Made by a program: the position numbers and the translations under genes. 64,000 bases of DNA from Rahnella bonaserana (GTDB lineage: Bacteria; Pseudomonadota; Gammaproteobacteria; Enterobacterales; Enterobacteriaceae), in contig NZ_JAFMOW010000057.1 of assembly GCF_019049675.1 (NCBI RefSeq), positions 1-64,000 on the forward strand, read 5' to 3'. Positions 54,961 through 63,551 of the stretch are shown here, one piece after another. How positions within the stretch are numbered: the first letter of the stretch is position 1; each line of letters opens with the position of its first letter. The notes beneath the pieces are model-generated. The model had not been told where the DNA came from and searched no databases. It saw only the letters and a program-made list of their open reading frames with translations.

Positions 54961-55263
54961 TTATGCGCAAGTCTTACTAAGCAGGAAACATACCATTGCT
55001 GCACGAAGAGGCCGTTTGCTTTGCGCCTGCCACTGGCCCTGAGAGCTGTTGATTTCAGCCAGCCAAAGGGGATCGCTCTGCAACTCTTTAAAATTGATGC
55101 TGATTTTGTTGGCGCAAATAATCGGCCACGCGTCGGAGGGGTTGTTGCAATAATCTTTGCCTTTCATACCGCCGTAAGGATACCACTTCTCAGGTTCCTC
55201 TCCCGTCAGTAAAGCAATGTTGTGGTTTACTTCGCTATCGTTTTCTTCCGACCATTTGATCAT
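54961..55263 (-). CDS. Small protein resembling phage NinX (DUF2591-like)
   Basis: The 100-residue product contains GGMKGKDYCNNPSDAWPII and ANKISI, a phrase I associate with NinX-type DUF2591 proteins of lambdoid phages, usually near the C-terminal half. The start is uncertain: MIKWSEEND (with GGAAG upstream) or MEEL four codons earlier. The function of NinX is not known. It may be a domesticated phage gene in this accessory block. Confidence 0.6.
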   Translation of the reverse strand: MIKWSEENDSEVNHNIALLTGEEPEKWYPYGGMKGKDYCNNPSDAWPIICANKISINFKELQSDPLWLAEINSSQGQWQAQSKRPLRAAMVCFLLSKTCA

Positions 55264-55340
55264 CAGTTCTTCCATCCTGCAAGGCACATGCGTGGAGACT
55301 ACCCGAAGAATAAGACAGATTTATGAAGGAATAACAAAAG

Positions 55341-55370
55341 CGAAAAACCCGCCAGAGAGCGGGTTTTTCG
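55341..55370. terminator. Terminator before yebO (3' side)
   Basis: CGAAAAACCCGC/GCGGGTTTTTCG hairpin of 12 bp with a 6-base loop, serving yebO on the minus strand. Confidence 0.85.
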
Positions 55371-55378
55371 CAACTAAA

Positions 55379-55651
55379 TTATCGTTCAGGAATAAAACCA
55401 CGCAGGCTGAGAGCAGAATCCTCCTCTGCTTCAACAGGAGCCACTTTGCCTCTTGCCTGTGCAGCGAGAACCTTGAGCAACTCGGTTTGCTGGCGCTGTT
55501 GCTCAGCTATCTCATGCAACAAAGCGATTTGTTCATTTGCCCGGACGCTGGCACGGCTGACAAAAAACCACACCAGCAGAAATAACAAAACTGAGAGTGC
55601 GCACAGCACCAATGAAGCCAGGCTGTTTTGGCCCATTGCGAAATCAAACAT
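55379..55651 (-). CDS. yebO: YebO, small membrane protein
   Basis: The 90-residue protein has one membrane helix (12-33) and a coiled-coil region with SRASVRANEQIALLHEIAEQQRQQ, which matches the WFFINRASSRTNEQI region of E. coli YebO. The location next to mgrB is the same as in E. coli. The function is unknown. MGQNS five codons in is an alternative start. Confidence 0.85.
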   Translation of the reverse strand: MFDFAMGQNSLASLVLCALSVLLFLLVWFFVSRASVRANEQIALLHEIAEQQRQQTELLKVLAAQARGKVAPVEAEEDSALSLRGFIPER

Positions 55652-55794
55652 TGACTACCCTACCACTGAATGTTCAGAGCCTTCATCTTACCATCACCGG
55701 CAGGTCAGGGAAGTCATTCACAAATCCATTAACGAAAAAACAGCCTTTTCTTACTGCCGGACTGCCGGCAGATAGGATTTCAGGCAGAGATACC

Positions 55795-55917
55795 CTAAAA
55801 AGGGATAAATGAAGTGATCGCACATACGCCCAGATCAAAGTTTCCGCCCTGATCGCAATAGCTGTTGAGCGCAAGCAGGTATAGACCCATGCAAATGAGC
55901 AGGAAAAGGACGAACAT
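55795..55917 (-). CDS. mgrB: MgrB, feedback inhibitor of PhoQ
   Basis: The 40-residue inner membrane peptide has one helix (2-17) and a periplasmic end SYCDQGGNFDLGVCAITSFIPF, matching the C28...GICAINQFIPW end of E. coli MgrB with both cysteines. It binds PhoQ and lowers PhoP-activated expression. I chose ATG 55917 with AGGAG seven bases upstream; GTG one codon earlier is possible. It is shorter than E. coli MgrB (47) at the N terminus. A PhoP box and -10 lie upstream. Confidence 0.92.
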   Translation of the reverse strand: MFVLFLLICMGLYLLALNSYCDQGGNFDLGVCAITSFIPF

Positions 55918-56034
55918 CACGATTCTCCTGACATTGAAAACAGGCTTTTTCAATTTGATGGCGGGTCTCTTTTGGTTTAAACAGCGTCTATCTGGGCTCA
56001 AGGCGACGTCCAACGGATGACTGAACAGAAAGAC

Positions 56035-56069
56035 ATAGTACGACGAATATCTTAAACAACGATATAACA
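56035..56069 (-). promoter_or_regulatory. PhoP-dependent promoter of mgrB
   Basis: On the minus strand TGTTAT-N5-TGTTTA (56053-56069) matches 11 of 12 bases of the PhoP direct repeat (T/G)GTTTA-N5-(T/G)GTTTA. TACTAT (-10) follows 12 bases later (56035-56040), the spacing of PhoP-activated promoters. The leader would be about 110 bases. Confidence 0.82.
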
Positions 56070-56692
56070 AAGCGTCGGCTTTTACCGGGTAAACATTCTG
56101 AAATAATCACATACGTAAATCATAAATAAAAATGCATACATTTTATCTATATATACCTGTCTGACCAGAGTTGACCTGCGTCAAATAAAACCACTTAATC
56201 AATCTTCTTTTAAAAAAAACTTCCACCTTTGGTATTTCTTAAAAATGAACTTTGTAAATCTTGTAATAAGCCATTAGATATAGAAATAAAAGAAACAGGA
56301 CAAGGAAACTAACTTCATTAAAGAACACACCTCAGAATACTTTCTCCCTGAAAGATAGCCGCCTTGCCTGCCTGCGCGTATTCCGACTCGTACCAGGCCA
56401 CAATTAACCGGTTTGAACGGCTGACTAATAAAAGACATTTATTTGGAAAATATAAAGCAATTATTCAGATCTAAAAGGAAATGCCAAACTAAAAATACGG
56501 CAGCCATTAAATATAAAACGCCTGATTTAATGAACTTTCAGCGGAACTTCCTTATTGAATTACACCATGCATTAAAATATCATCCCGCCGTCGAACAGTT
56601 CTTCTGTCTCTTCTGTTATATAAATGAAAGCATAATGGCTGAATTATTTTCAGCTTACTCATGCTGACTATTTTTTGTTGAGGGATTAATAA
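56070..56692. other. Gap between mgrB promoter and autotransporter
   Basis: This 623-base AT-rich region has no convincing gene; the small frame at 56443-56667 lacks a good ribosome site and any known motif. TTGACCTGCGTCAA at 56171-56184 is an FNR-like palindrome (consensus TTGAT-N4-ATCAA with G-C in place of T-A at both inner positions). The autotransporter promoter should lie at the right side. Confidence 0.45.
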
Positions 56693-59386
56693 ATGCATGC
56701 ATGGAATAAAAAGTTCTTCGTTTCTAAAATAGCGCTGGCCTGCGCTGTTGCAGTAACAGCACCTGCGGCGATTTCAGCTGATATATCTGGCACCGTATAC
56801 GATACGTTCTATCATGACTCTGCTCTGGCGGGTCATATCGGCTATCGTGGATATGTGGATGATGACGGTACGGATAACAGTTACGCAGGCGGAGACATCT
56901 ACTCTTCAATCAATAACGCTGTTGTTAATGGCGTTATTTCTACTCACTATTTGGGCTTTGATAACAACAATAGCAACACGCTGAATATCACCAACACGAC
57001 TGTCAACGGCATGATTACTTCTGAGTGCATGACGAGCGATTGCGGCGAAGCGCGTAATGATTATGATCAGTCGCCTTTGCAACTGACCATTGATAATTCC
57101 ACGATTAATGATACTTACGAGCACTTCGATTACGACGTAACTGATGCCAATAAAGTGCGTGATCACGAAACTCTGAATACCTACGATATGGGTGTTGCGG
57201 TGACATTGGATCAGGAAAGTGACATTGTTATTAAAAATAACTCTCATGTCGCTGGTATTGCGCTGACGCAAGGCTACGAGTGGGCTGATACTGACGTTAA
57301 TAACAGCAATACGTTTGATAATACCCTGACAGTTAATGACTCCGTACTGACTTCTGGTTCATACACAGAATTGCAGACCACCGGTTTCTACGGCCAGTCT
57401 GATAAACCAAGCGATTACGGCAATATTAGTGCCGCAGGCTCTCAGGCAGACGACGTCGCTTTATCTGTTGTTGCAAATGCAACAGCTGATAACGCAATGA
57501 AAACCAATGCCGTATTCAATAACTCAACCATCGCCGGTGACGTCGCTTTTGTCAGCACCTTCGACGAGAACTATTACGTCGGTGGTTATGACAGCAATGC
57601 GGATGGTGTGCTGGATACCAATGGCTGGGATGACACAGACGAACTGAACGTGACGCTGGACAATGGCAGCAAATGGGTTGGCGCAGCCACCTCTGATGTT
57701 CAGATGGACTCAGCACTCTATAACCGCAGCACTAACAGCATCTGGCCGGGTTCTGTTTTTAGCAGCACCAATGGCTATCTGATTGGTGATGACGTTTATC
57801 AAAGCGGTCTGTTCAATGTTGCACTGAACAACGGTTCCGAGTGGGACACAACCAAATCATCAAACATTGATGATCTTACCGTCAATAACCGCTCCCAGGT
57901 GAATGTTGTTGAATCTGGATTACTGGCAGATCACATCTCTCTGACCAATGCATCAACCCTGAAAATTGCCGCACATGGCGGCGTTAAAACCGATGTACTG
58001 AGCCTTAACTCAGGCAGCCAGGCATCACTGACCGAAGAAAGTGCGGCACTTTATGCCAATACCATCATTGTAGGCAGCGGTTCTGAACTGAACTTAGGTC
58101 TGGGTCAGGTGGATACGCATAATATGGTTCTGACTGATAACGGTACTTTTGATATCGGTAGCCGTGAATATGTTCTTAACGCTGATATGAACAACGCACG
58201 CGACAAAACTGCCGCTGACTATGTTTATGATCAGGGCACTATCGGTATCAACTCTGATGGTCACCTGTCCATCAATGGTGTGACTAACGGTAATTATCAG
58301 GTACGTATTGATAACGCGACAGGCGAAGGCCAGGTTGCTGATTATCAGAATAAAGAGCTGATCCGCATCTACGGCGGCAATGCGACCTTTACTCATGCTA
58401 ACACCGCTGATCTGGGGGCTTATAAATATCAGGCTGAACAGTATAACGATACTGTAGTGCTGGCTAAGCAAGGTATTACCTCTACCGCCAATGCTGCTCT
58501 GAGCCTGCCTTCCTCCAATGCAGCAACCTGGCATATGGAACAAGACACCTTAGAAAACCGCATGAACAGTTCACGTCACACCCAGGGCAATGACAAAGGC
58601 GGTGTGTGGGTTAACTACTTTGGCGGTCAGCAAAACGGTGACAACGGCGTAATTGATTACGATCAGGACGTTAATGGCATTATGGTTGGTCTGGATAAAG
58701 TCACCGAAGGCGGTGGCGAACGCCAGTGGCTGGTCGGTATGGCAGCAAGCTTCGCCAAATCCAGCCTGTCTATGGATGATGCAGATGCGGATACTGACAG
58801 CCAGTCAGCACGCGTTTACTCCAGCCTGAACTTCAACAATGGCGCATTCTTTGATTCCTCTCTGAGCTACAGCCACTTCAGCAACTCTGCTGACAGCACC
58901 ATGAGCAACGGTCAGCAAGTATCAGGTGATAGCACTACTGATGCATGGGGCTTTGGTCTGAAACTGGGTTACGACTGGAAATTCGCGCCTCAGGCTTATC
59001 TGACTCCATACGCAAGCATTACTGGCGTGTTTATTGGCGATGACGATTACAGCATGAGCAACAATATGCATGTCAGCGATCAGGCTTATGACAGCGTGCG
59101 TTATGAGTTGGGGGGTAACCTGGGTTATACCTTCGATCTGGGTGCAGATCAGGCCATCAGTCCTTACGCGACTCTGGCGTATGTGTATGAAGATGCTAAC
59201 AACGATGCAAACATCAATGGCGACCGTATCGATAACGGCGTTGATGGTTCTGCTGTCCGCCTTGGTTTAGGCGGTCAGTTCGACATGAACAAGAACTTCA
59301 CGGTTTACACAGGCGTCAACTACCTCGGCGGCAGCGATGTTGATCAACCATGGGCAGCAAACCTGGGTATGAAATACCGCTGGTAA
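56693..59386 (+). CDS. Type Va autotransporter, outer membrane beta-barrel
   Basis: The 897-residue protein has a signal peptide (1-29), a passenger rich in Asn, Asp, Ser and Thr (30-610), and a C-terminal barrel of about 270 residues ending MKYRW, the BAM targeting end. The passenger has repeated short NNSTI/VNNS-type strands expected to fold as a beta-helix; the linker QDTLENRMNSSRHTQGND precedes the barrel. No protease triad or RGD motif was seen, so it is probably an adhesin. GAGGG precedes the ATG and a terminator follows. Confidence 0.88.
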   Translation: MHAWNKKFFVSKIALACAVAVTAPAAISADISGTVYDTFYHDSALAGHIGYRGYVDDDGTDNSYAGGDIYSSINNAVVNGVISTHYLGFDNNNSNTLNITNTTVNGMITSECMTSDCGEARNDYDQSPLQLTIDNSTINDTYEHFDYDVTDANKVRDHETLNTYDMGVAVTLDQESDIVIKNNSHVAGIALTQGYEWADTDVNNSNTFDNTLTVNDSVLTSGSYTELQTTGFYGQSDKPSDYGNISAAGSQADDVALSVVANATADNAMKTNAVFNNSTIAGDVAFVSTFDENYYVGGYDSNADGVLDTNGWDDTDELNVTLDNGSKWVGAATSDVQMDSALYNRSTNSIWPGSVFSSTNGYLIGDDVYQSGLFNVALNNGSEWDTTKSSNIDDLTVNNRSQVNVVESGLLADHISLTNASTLKIAAHGGVKTDVLSLNSGSQASLTEESAALYANTIIVGSGSELNLGLGQVDTHNMVLTDNGTFDIGSREYVLNADMNNARDKTAADYVYDQGTIGINSDGHLSINGVTNGNYQVRIDNATGEGQVADYQNKELIRIYGGNATFTHANTADLGAYKYQAEQYNDTVVLAKQGITSTANAALSLPSSNAATWHMEQDTLENRMNSSRHTQGNDKGGVWVNYFGGQQNGDNGVIDYDQDVNGIMVGLDKVTEGGGERQWLVGMAASFAKSSLSMDDADADTDSQSARVYSSLNFNNGAFFDSSLSYSHFSNSADSTMSNGQQVSGDSTTDAWGFGLKLGYDWKFAPQAYLTPYASITGVFIGDDDYSMSNNMHVSDQAYDSVRYELGGNLGYTFDLGADQAISPYATLAYVYEDANNDANINGDRIDNGVDGSAVRLGLGGQFDMNKNFTVYTGVNYLGGSDVDQPWAANLGMKYRW

Positions 59387-59419
59387 AATGCCTGCCTGAT
59401 AATACTCTTCAGTAAGGTA

Positions 59420-59447
59420 TTGGCCCCTTTAACGGGGCCAATTTTTT
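59420..59447 (+). terminator. Terminator of the autotransporter gene
   Basis: TTGGCCCC/GGGGCCAA hairpin followed by T6. Confidence 0.88.
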
Positions 59448-59568
59448 GGTCAACTTCAGGGCGTTGCTGATTAGGAATCTGCTGCAATGACATTTCCTTA
59501 AAAATAACTTCTACTATGCTGATCATTATCCTGAATAATTCAGGAGCAGATATATAGGGAGTTTCAGA

Positions 59569-59805
59569 ATGGGTATCGTTAAGACGATTATTGTGTTGGC
59601 CGTGATTTACGCTATTTTTCTTTTTTCAGGATACGGCGTGACGGTCGGGAGCAGCGAGAATGCAGCGGGATTAGGTCTGAAATGTCAGTACTTAACGGCC
59701 AGAGGGATTGTCAGCTCTCAGTATATTCATTCTGACAGCGGAGTCATTGGCGTCGCTAACTGTCCGATTTTCAAAAAAGTCGGCGAAGTGGTCGATAATA
59801 AATAA
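59569..59805 (+). CDS. yobH: YobH, small secreted or membrane protein
   Basis: The 78-residue protein has one hydrophobic N-terminal segment (4-22) and the YobH core GYGVTVGSSENAAGLGLKC, QYLTARG and NCPIFKK, matching E. coli YobH. Two Cys may form a disulfide outside the cytoplasm. Function unknown; it lies near mgrB in E. coli too. Confidence 0.9.
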   Translation: MGIVKTIIVLAVIYAIFLFSGYGVTVGSSENAAGLGLKCQYLTARGIVSSQYIHSDSGVIGVANCPIFKKVGEVVDNK

Positions 59806-59819
59806 CACACATTTTGAGG

Positions 59820-59849
59820 TTGTCATGCCCGTCAGTACGGGCATGACAA
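59820..59849. terminator. Perfect 13-bp hairpin terminator after yobH
   Basis: TTGTCATGCCCGT/ACGGGCATGACAA with a 4-base loop, between converging yobH and the next gene. Confidence 0.8.
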
Positions 59850-59855
59850 TAGTTT

Positions 59856-60101
59856 TTAGCTGTCGTGCTTAGTGAATTTCAGTTCAATCAATGAAATCGC
59901 TTTTTCAATTGCACGTTTAGTTACCGGATCGGCACCCGCCGGATGCTTGCTGAAATCAATGCTTTTCAGCTGATGGGACATCTTTTCGCGCACTTCTGCC
60001 GGCGCAATAATTTCAATCACATCCAGAATTTGCTTAATCACCAGCTGGCATGCAACCAGATCAGATTCAATTTCCTGTTCTCTGTTTAAAGATTCGGACA
60101 T
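59856..60101 (-). CDS. Small helical protein of unknown function
   Basis: The 81-residue protein is hydrophilic and mostly helical ([36 protein letters not shown]). AGGAGC precedes the ATG. It may be a YecF-like small protein, but I cannot show that. It converges with yobH across the hairpin terminator. Confidence 0.68.
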   Translation of the reverse strand: MSESLNREQEIESDLVACQLVIKQILDVIEIIAPAEVREKMSHQLKSIDFSKHPAGADPVTKRAIEKAISLIELKFTKHDS

Positions 60102-60302
60102 GAGCTGCTCCTTCCATTACGTCATTCATAAAAATTATGGCCGCGAGGATATCATGCCCTTTATGGAAATTCTCTTTTCTGCCATTTCTGCCCTTTATCC
60201 CTCTTTTCAACCGGACAAATATGCAGCAAACGCGCGCTCTTACATTTTTTTAAGGAGACATTAGTTCTATGCTTAATCTGATGACAAAGAAGGAGACGCG
60301 CT

Positions 60303-60494
60303 ATGTTCGCTCTAGTTTTGACCATTTGTTATCTGGGCGGAGGATGTGAAGACCTGGTGGTAGATGCCTTTAATACTCAGAAACAATGCACCGTTGCAAT
60401 GCATCAGCAGGGCTTGCGGCAGGCCGGCTGCTATCCTATTGAAGATTTTATTGATGGCTATTGGATCCCGGCGCACGAAAACGCGGATTTCTGA
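60303..60494 (+). CDS. yebW: YebW, small secreted DUF1482 protein
   Basis: The 63-residue protein is close to E. coli YebW: MFALVLTICYLGGGCEDLVVD at the start, GCYPIEDFIDGYW and PAHENADF at the end, with four Cys. The N-terminal hydrophobic stretch may be a short signal. AAGGAG precedes the ATG. Function unknown. Confidence 0.92.
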   Translation: MFALVLTICYLGGGCEDLVVDAFNTQKQCTVAMHQQGLRQAGCYPIEDFIDGYWIPAHENADF

Positions 60495-60621
60495 TCCACT
60501 GTGTTGCCTTTCACAGAGTAATAACAAAAGTCTCATAAAGATTGCCAAAGTGTCTGAACAAAGGTATGAATATCCTGTTACTCATTGATATTTAACCATA
60601 TTGACAGGGCAGGAAATGGCA

Positions 60622-62262
60622 ATGACGATACGTAAAACTTATGGAAGCTTTAAAAAAATACCTCTCGCGCTTCTTCTCTCCGCCACCTTTATGGCCTCTT
60701 ACACCACTTACGCTGCGACCGTTCCCGCAGGTGTAGAGCTGGCGGCCAAACAGGAAATTACCCGCAACAATGGCTCTGAACCCGCTTCTCTTGATCCGCA
60801 TAAAGTGGAAAGCGATGTGGAATTCAACATCCTCAGCGATTTGTTTGCCGGATTGGTCACTACCGATAGCAAGGGTGACGCGCAGCCTTCGCTTGCCGGT
60901 AGCTGGCAAACCAAAGATAACAAAACCTGGGTTTTCCATTTACGTCCCGGCATTGTCTGGTCTGATGGCTCACCGATTACCGCGCAGGATGTGGTTTTCA
61001 GCTGGCAACGCCTGATCGACCCGAAAACAGCTTCACCTTATGAAAGCTATCTCGGCAGCATGCATGTGCTGAACGCCGCTGATATCATTGACGGCAAAAA
61101 ACCCGCCGATCAGTTAGGTATCAAAGCGCTGGATAAACAAACGCTTGAGATTACTCTCGATCAGCCGCTTTCCTATTTCCTCGGCATGCTGGCGCACCCT
61201 TCACTTTCACCCATCAGCCAGGCAGATGTTGAAAAATACGGTGATAAGTGGACTCAGCCTGGAAATCTGGTCAGCAGCGGTCCTTTCAAACTCGATACCT
61301 GGACAGTCAACGAACGCATCACTGCCGTCCGCAACCCGAATTACTGGGACAATGCGCACACCGTCATTAATAAAGTGACGTATTTGCCGATCGCGTCAGG
61401 GACGGCGGATGTTAACCGCTATAAAGCCGGTGAAATCGACATCACCTATACCGTACCTTCCCCGCTGTTCGCCTCACTGAAAAAGGAACTGGGCTCGCAG
61501 GTTCACGTCAGCCCTTACCTCGCCGTCTATTACTATGCGATGAACACGCAAAAACCGCCGTTTAACGATGTGCGGGTACGTAAAGCGTTGAATCTGGCCA
61601 TTGATAAATCGATCATTGCCGATAAAGTGTTAGGTCAGGGGCAAACTCCGGCATGGCATTTATCGCCAGATAATACCGGTGGATTTACTTTCGCTAAACC
61701 TAAAGAAGCCAGCCTGACGCAGGAACAGCGTAATGCAGAAGCCAAAAAACTGCTGACTGAAGCCGGTTTCGGTCCGGATCATCCGCTGAAATTCAATCTG
61801 CTGTACAACACTTCTGAATCACATCAGCGCATTGCCATTGCCGCCGCGTCAATGTGGAAAAAGAATCTCGGTGTGGACGCTGTTTTACAGAATCAGGAAT
61901 GGAAAACAATGCTCGACACCATGCATCAGGGGACGTACGAAGTTGTGCGTTATGCCTGGATTGCAGACTATAACGAGCCTTCCACTTTCCTGAATACGCT
62001 GCGCACAGGCAACAGCGAGAACACGCCGAAGTTCAGTAATGCAGCCTATGATCAGGCGCTGAATGATGCCCTGAAAGCGACGGATAAAGCCGACGTTGGC
62101 AAAGCCTATCAGCAGGCAGAGCAGATACTGACTGAACAATCTCCGGTTATTCCGTTATATCACTATGTCAGCGCACGTCTGGTGAAACCGTATGTCGGAG
62201 GCTTCAATGACAGCCTGCTTAATTATATTTACACCAAAGACTTGTACGTAATTAAGCACTAA
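60622..62262 (+). CDS. Periplasmic oligopeptide-binding protein (OppA/MppA type)
   Basis: The 546-residue ABC solute-binding protein of family 5 has a signal peptide (1-31, ending TTYA) and the family phrases NNGSEPASLDPHKVES, VFHLRPGIVWSDGSPITAQDVVFSW and PNYWDN. It could be OppA (peptides) or MppA (murein tripeptide); sequence alone does not separate them. No permease genes lie beside it, which favours MppA, since that protein uses the OppBCDF permease. I chose ATG 60622 with AGGA seven bases upstream. Confidence 0.88.
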   Translation: MTIRKTYGSFKKIPLALLLSATFMASYTTYAATVPAGVELAAKQEITRNNGSEPASLDPHKVESDVEFNILSDLFAGLVTTDSKGDAQPSLAGSWQTKDNKTWVFHLRPGIVWSDGSPITAQDVVFSWQRLIDPKTASPYESYLGSMHVLNAADIIDGKKPADQLGIKALDKQTLEITLDQPLSYFLGMLAHPSLSPISQADVEKYGDKWTQPGNLVSSGPFKLDTWTVNERITAVRNPNYWDNAHTVINKVTYLPIASGTADVNRYKAGEIDITYTVPSPLFASLKKELGSQVHVSPYLAVYYYAMNTQKPPFNDVRVRKALNLAIDKSIIADKVLGQGQTPAWHLSPDNTGGFTFAKPKEASLTQEQRNAEAKKLLTEAGFGPDHPLKFNLLYNTSESHQRIAIAAASMWKKNLGVDAVLQNQEWKTMLDTMHQGTYEVVRYAWIADYNEPSTFLNTLRTGNSENTPKFSNAAYDQALNDALKATDKADVGKAYQQAEQILTEQSPVIPLYHYVSARLVKPYVGGFNDSLLNYIYTKDLYVIKH

Positions 62263-62270
62263 TGCTGCCA

Positions 62271-62307
62271 GCCTTTCCTTGCGGCAATTCATTACGTAAG
62301 GAAAGGC
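62271..62307 (+). terminator. Terminator-like hairpin after the peptide-binding protein
   Basis: Perfect arms GCCTTTCCTT and AAGGAAAGGC with a 17-base loop, 8 bases after the stop; no T run. Confidence 0.6.
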
Positions 62308-62408
62308 ACTTCAAATCCCTTCAGCCCTCCTCTTTCTTTCCGTTAACCCACTTGCCACATGCCACTCAGATGGTAGATTGTACGTAAATCACACAAACGG
62401 GAGCTGTT

Positions 62409-62624
62409 ATGAAATTCTCGGAAAGTGAGATCCAACCGCTTTGGGACGAAGTCGCGCGTATTATCGGTGATGGCGTGATTCAGATGCGCCACAGAGGTGA
62501 GCCGTTGAGTGCCGACGCGCTGATTGGGTATCTCGATGAACAACTGGTCACGGCCACCGGCGTCCAGCGCCGTATCCTGCTAGGTGCGGCGATAAATATG
62601 CTCAAAGCTGACCGACGTTCCTGA
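62409..62624 (+). CDS. Small helical protein, possibly YmgB/AriR-like
   Basis: The 71-residue protein (IIGDGVIQMRHRGEPLSADALIGYLDEQL) has the length and helix pattern of the YmgB/AriR biofilm regulator group (E. coli YcgZ, YmgA, AriR). The resemblance is weak and tentative. GGGAGC precedes the ATG. Confidence 0.65.
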   Translation: MKFSESEIQPLWDEVARIIGDGVIQMRHRGEPLSADALIGYLDEQLVTATGVQRRILLGAAINMLKADRRS

Positions 62625-62692
62625 TTTACAGACAACCAGAAACCTCGCAACCTTTTCGGGTAACGAGTCGTTTATCCATCATCAGCCTGCCG

Positions 62693-62980
62693 TTATTTAG
62701 ATTGCGCCGCACGCCCCTGCGCAAATAAGAAAATGCGCTGCGTGATGTCATCTGCGCCGAGAATGTTTCCCTTCTGCTCCAGACTGGCTTTGGCATAAGC
62801 CACATCATGCGCCTGATCAACCATGCTGATCACCCGGTCACGAGTGGTTTTGTCCACAATTCCCAACAATGTCGTCAGAATGGCCTGATAGGCATTTGAG
62901 GCATAAGTCAGTTGTCTTTCACGTTGTTCCAGCGCGTCAATGCGAACCATCAGGGCCTGCAATTGCTCTTGATGCGTCAT
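62693..62980 (-). CDS. Coiled-coil protein of unknown function
   Basis: The 95-residue product starts MTHQEQLQALMVRIDALEQRERQ, a predicted coiled coil, then a helical remainder (TLLGIVDKTTRDRVISMV). AAGGA precedes the ATG; a longer in-frame upstream region lacks coding character. I do not recognise it. Confidence 0.7.
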   Translation of the reverse strand: MTHQEQLQALMVRIDALEQRERQLTYASNAYQAILTTLLGIVDKTTRDRVISMVDQAHDVAYAKASLEQKGNILGADDITQRIFLFAQGRAAQSK

Positions 62981-63303
62981 AGCGGCATCCTTCTTCACGG
63001 GTGGAAAATAACCGGAGACAGCGAAGTAGAAAGTTCTTCGCCGGTTACTGACATTAAGTTTAGCAGAGTTAAAAAAGTGAGACGTTGCACGTTCTCGGCT
63101 GACAATGTAAACCATTGTTCAATGAATCATTAAACACCCGTGCAGATGTAACTGCTACCTAACTCAAATGACCGACTGCGCCGTGCTGTACGTCGCGGAT
63201 ACGTAACATCAGCAGCACCTGCTTACAGATAGCAAAATGACAGGCGCATACCGGATATGACATTTTCTGCCACAGCATTATTTGTTCATTTTGGAGAGAT
63301 CAG

Positions 63304-63513
63304 GTGAAAAAAACGGTTCTGGTTGTAGCGATGATGACCATGCTTTTGGTGAGCTCACTGGCGCAGGCAGAAGGCTGCCTGAAAGGTGCGGTCGTCGGCG
63401 GAGTTGCGGGTCACCTGAAACATCACGCTGTCATCGGGGCGGTCGCCGGATGCGCTATCGGACATCATCTGGCGGCGCAGGCAAAGAAACAGCAAGCAGC
63501 CAGCGGTAAATAA
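63304..63513 (+). CDS. Secreted glycine-zipper protein
   Basis: The 69-residue protein has a signal peptide (1-22, ending AQA) and a Gly zipper (KGAVVGGVAGHLKHHAVIGAVAGCAIGH) like that of 17-kDa-antigen or YMGG-type envelope proteins, with two Cys and several His. The start is GTG with TTGGAGAG upstream. It may sit in the periplasm or outer membrane; the function is unknown. Confidence 0.8.
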   Translation: MKKTVLVVAMMTMLLVSSLAQAEGCLKGAVVGGVAGHLKHHAVIGAVAGCAIGHHLAAQAKKQQAASGK

Positions 63514-63551
63514 CCCGGTCAGGGCTGACGATGCCCTGACTTAGCAAAACG

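Noticed and set aside
56443-56667. 74-codon frame before the autotransporter
   Set aside because: Lys/Phe-rich AT-type composition and no ribosome site; lies in the likely promoter region.
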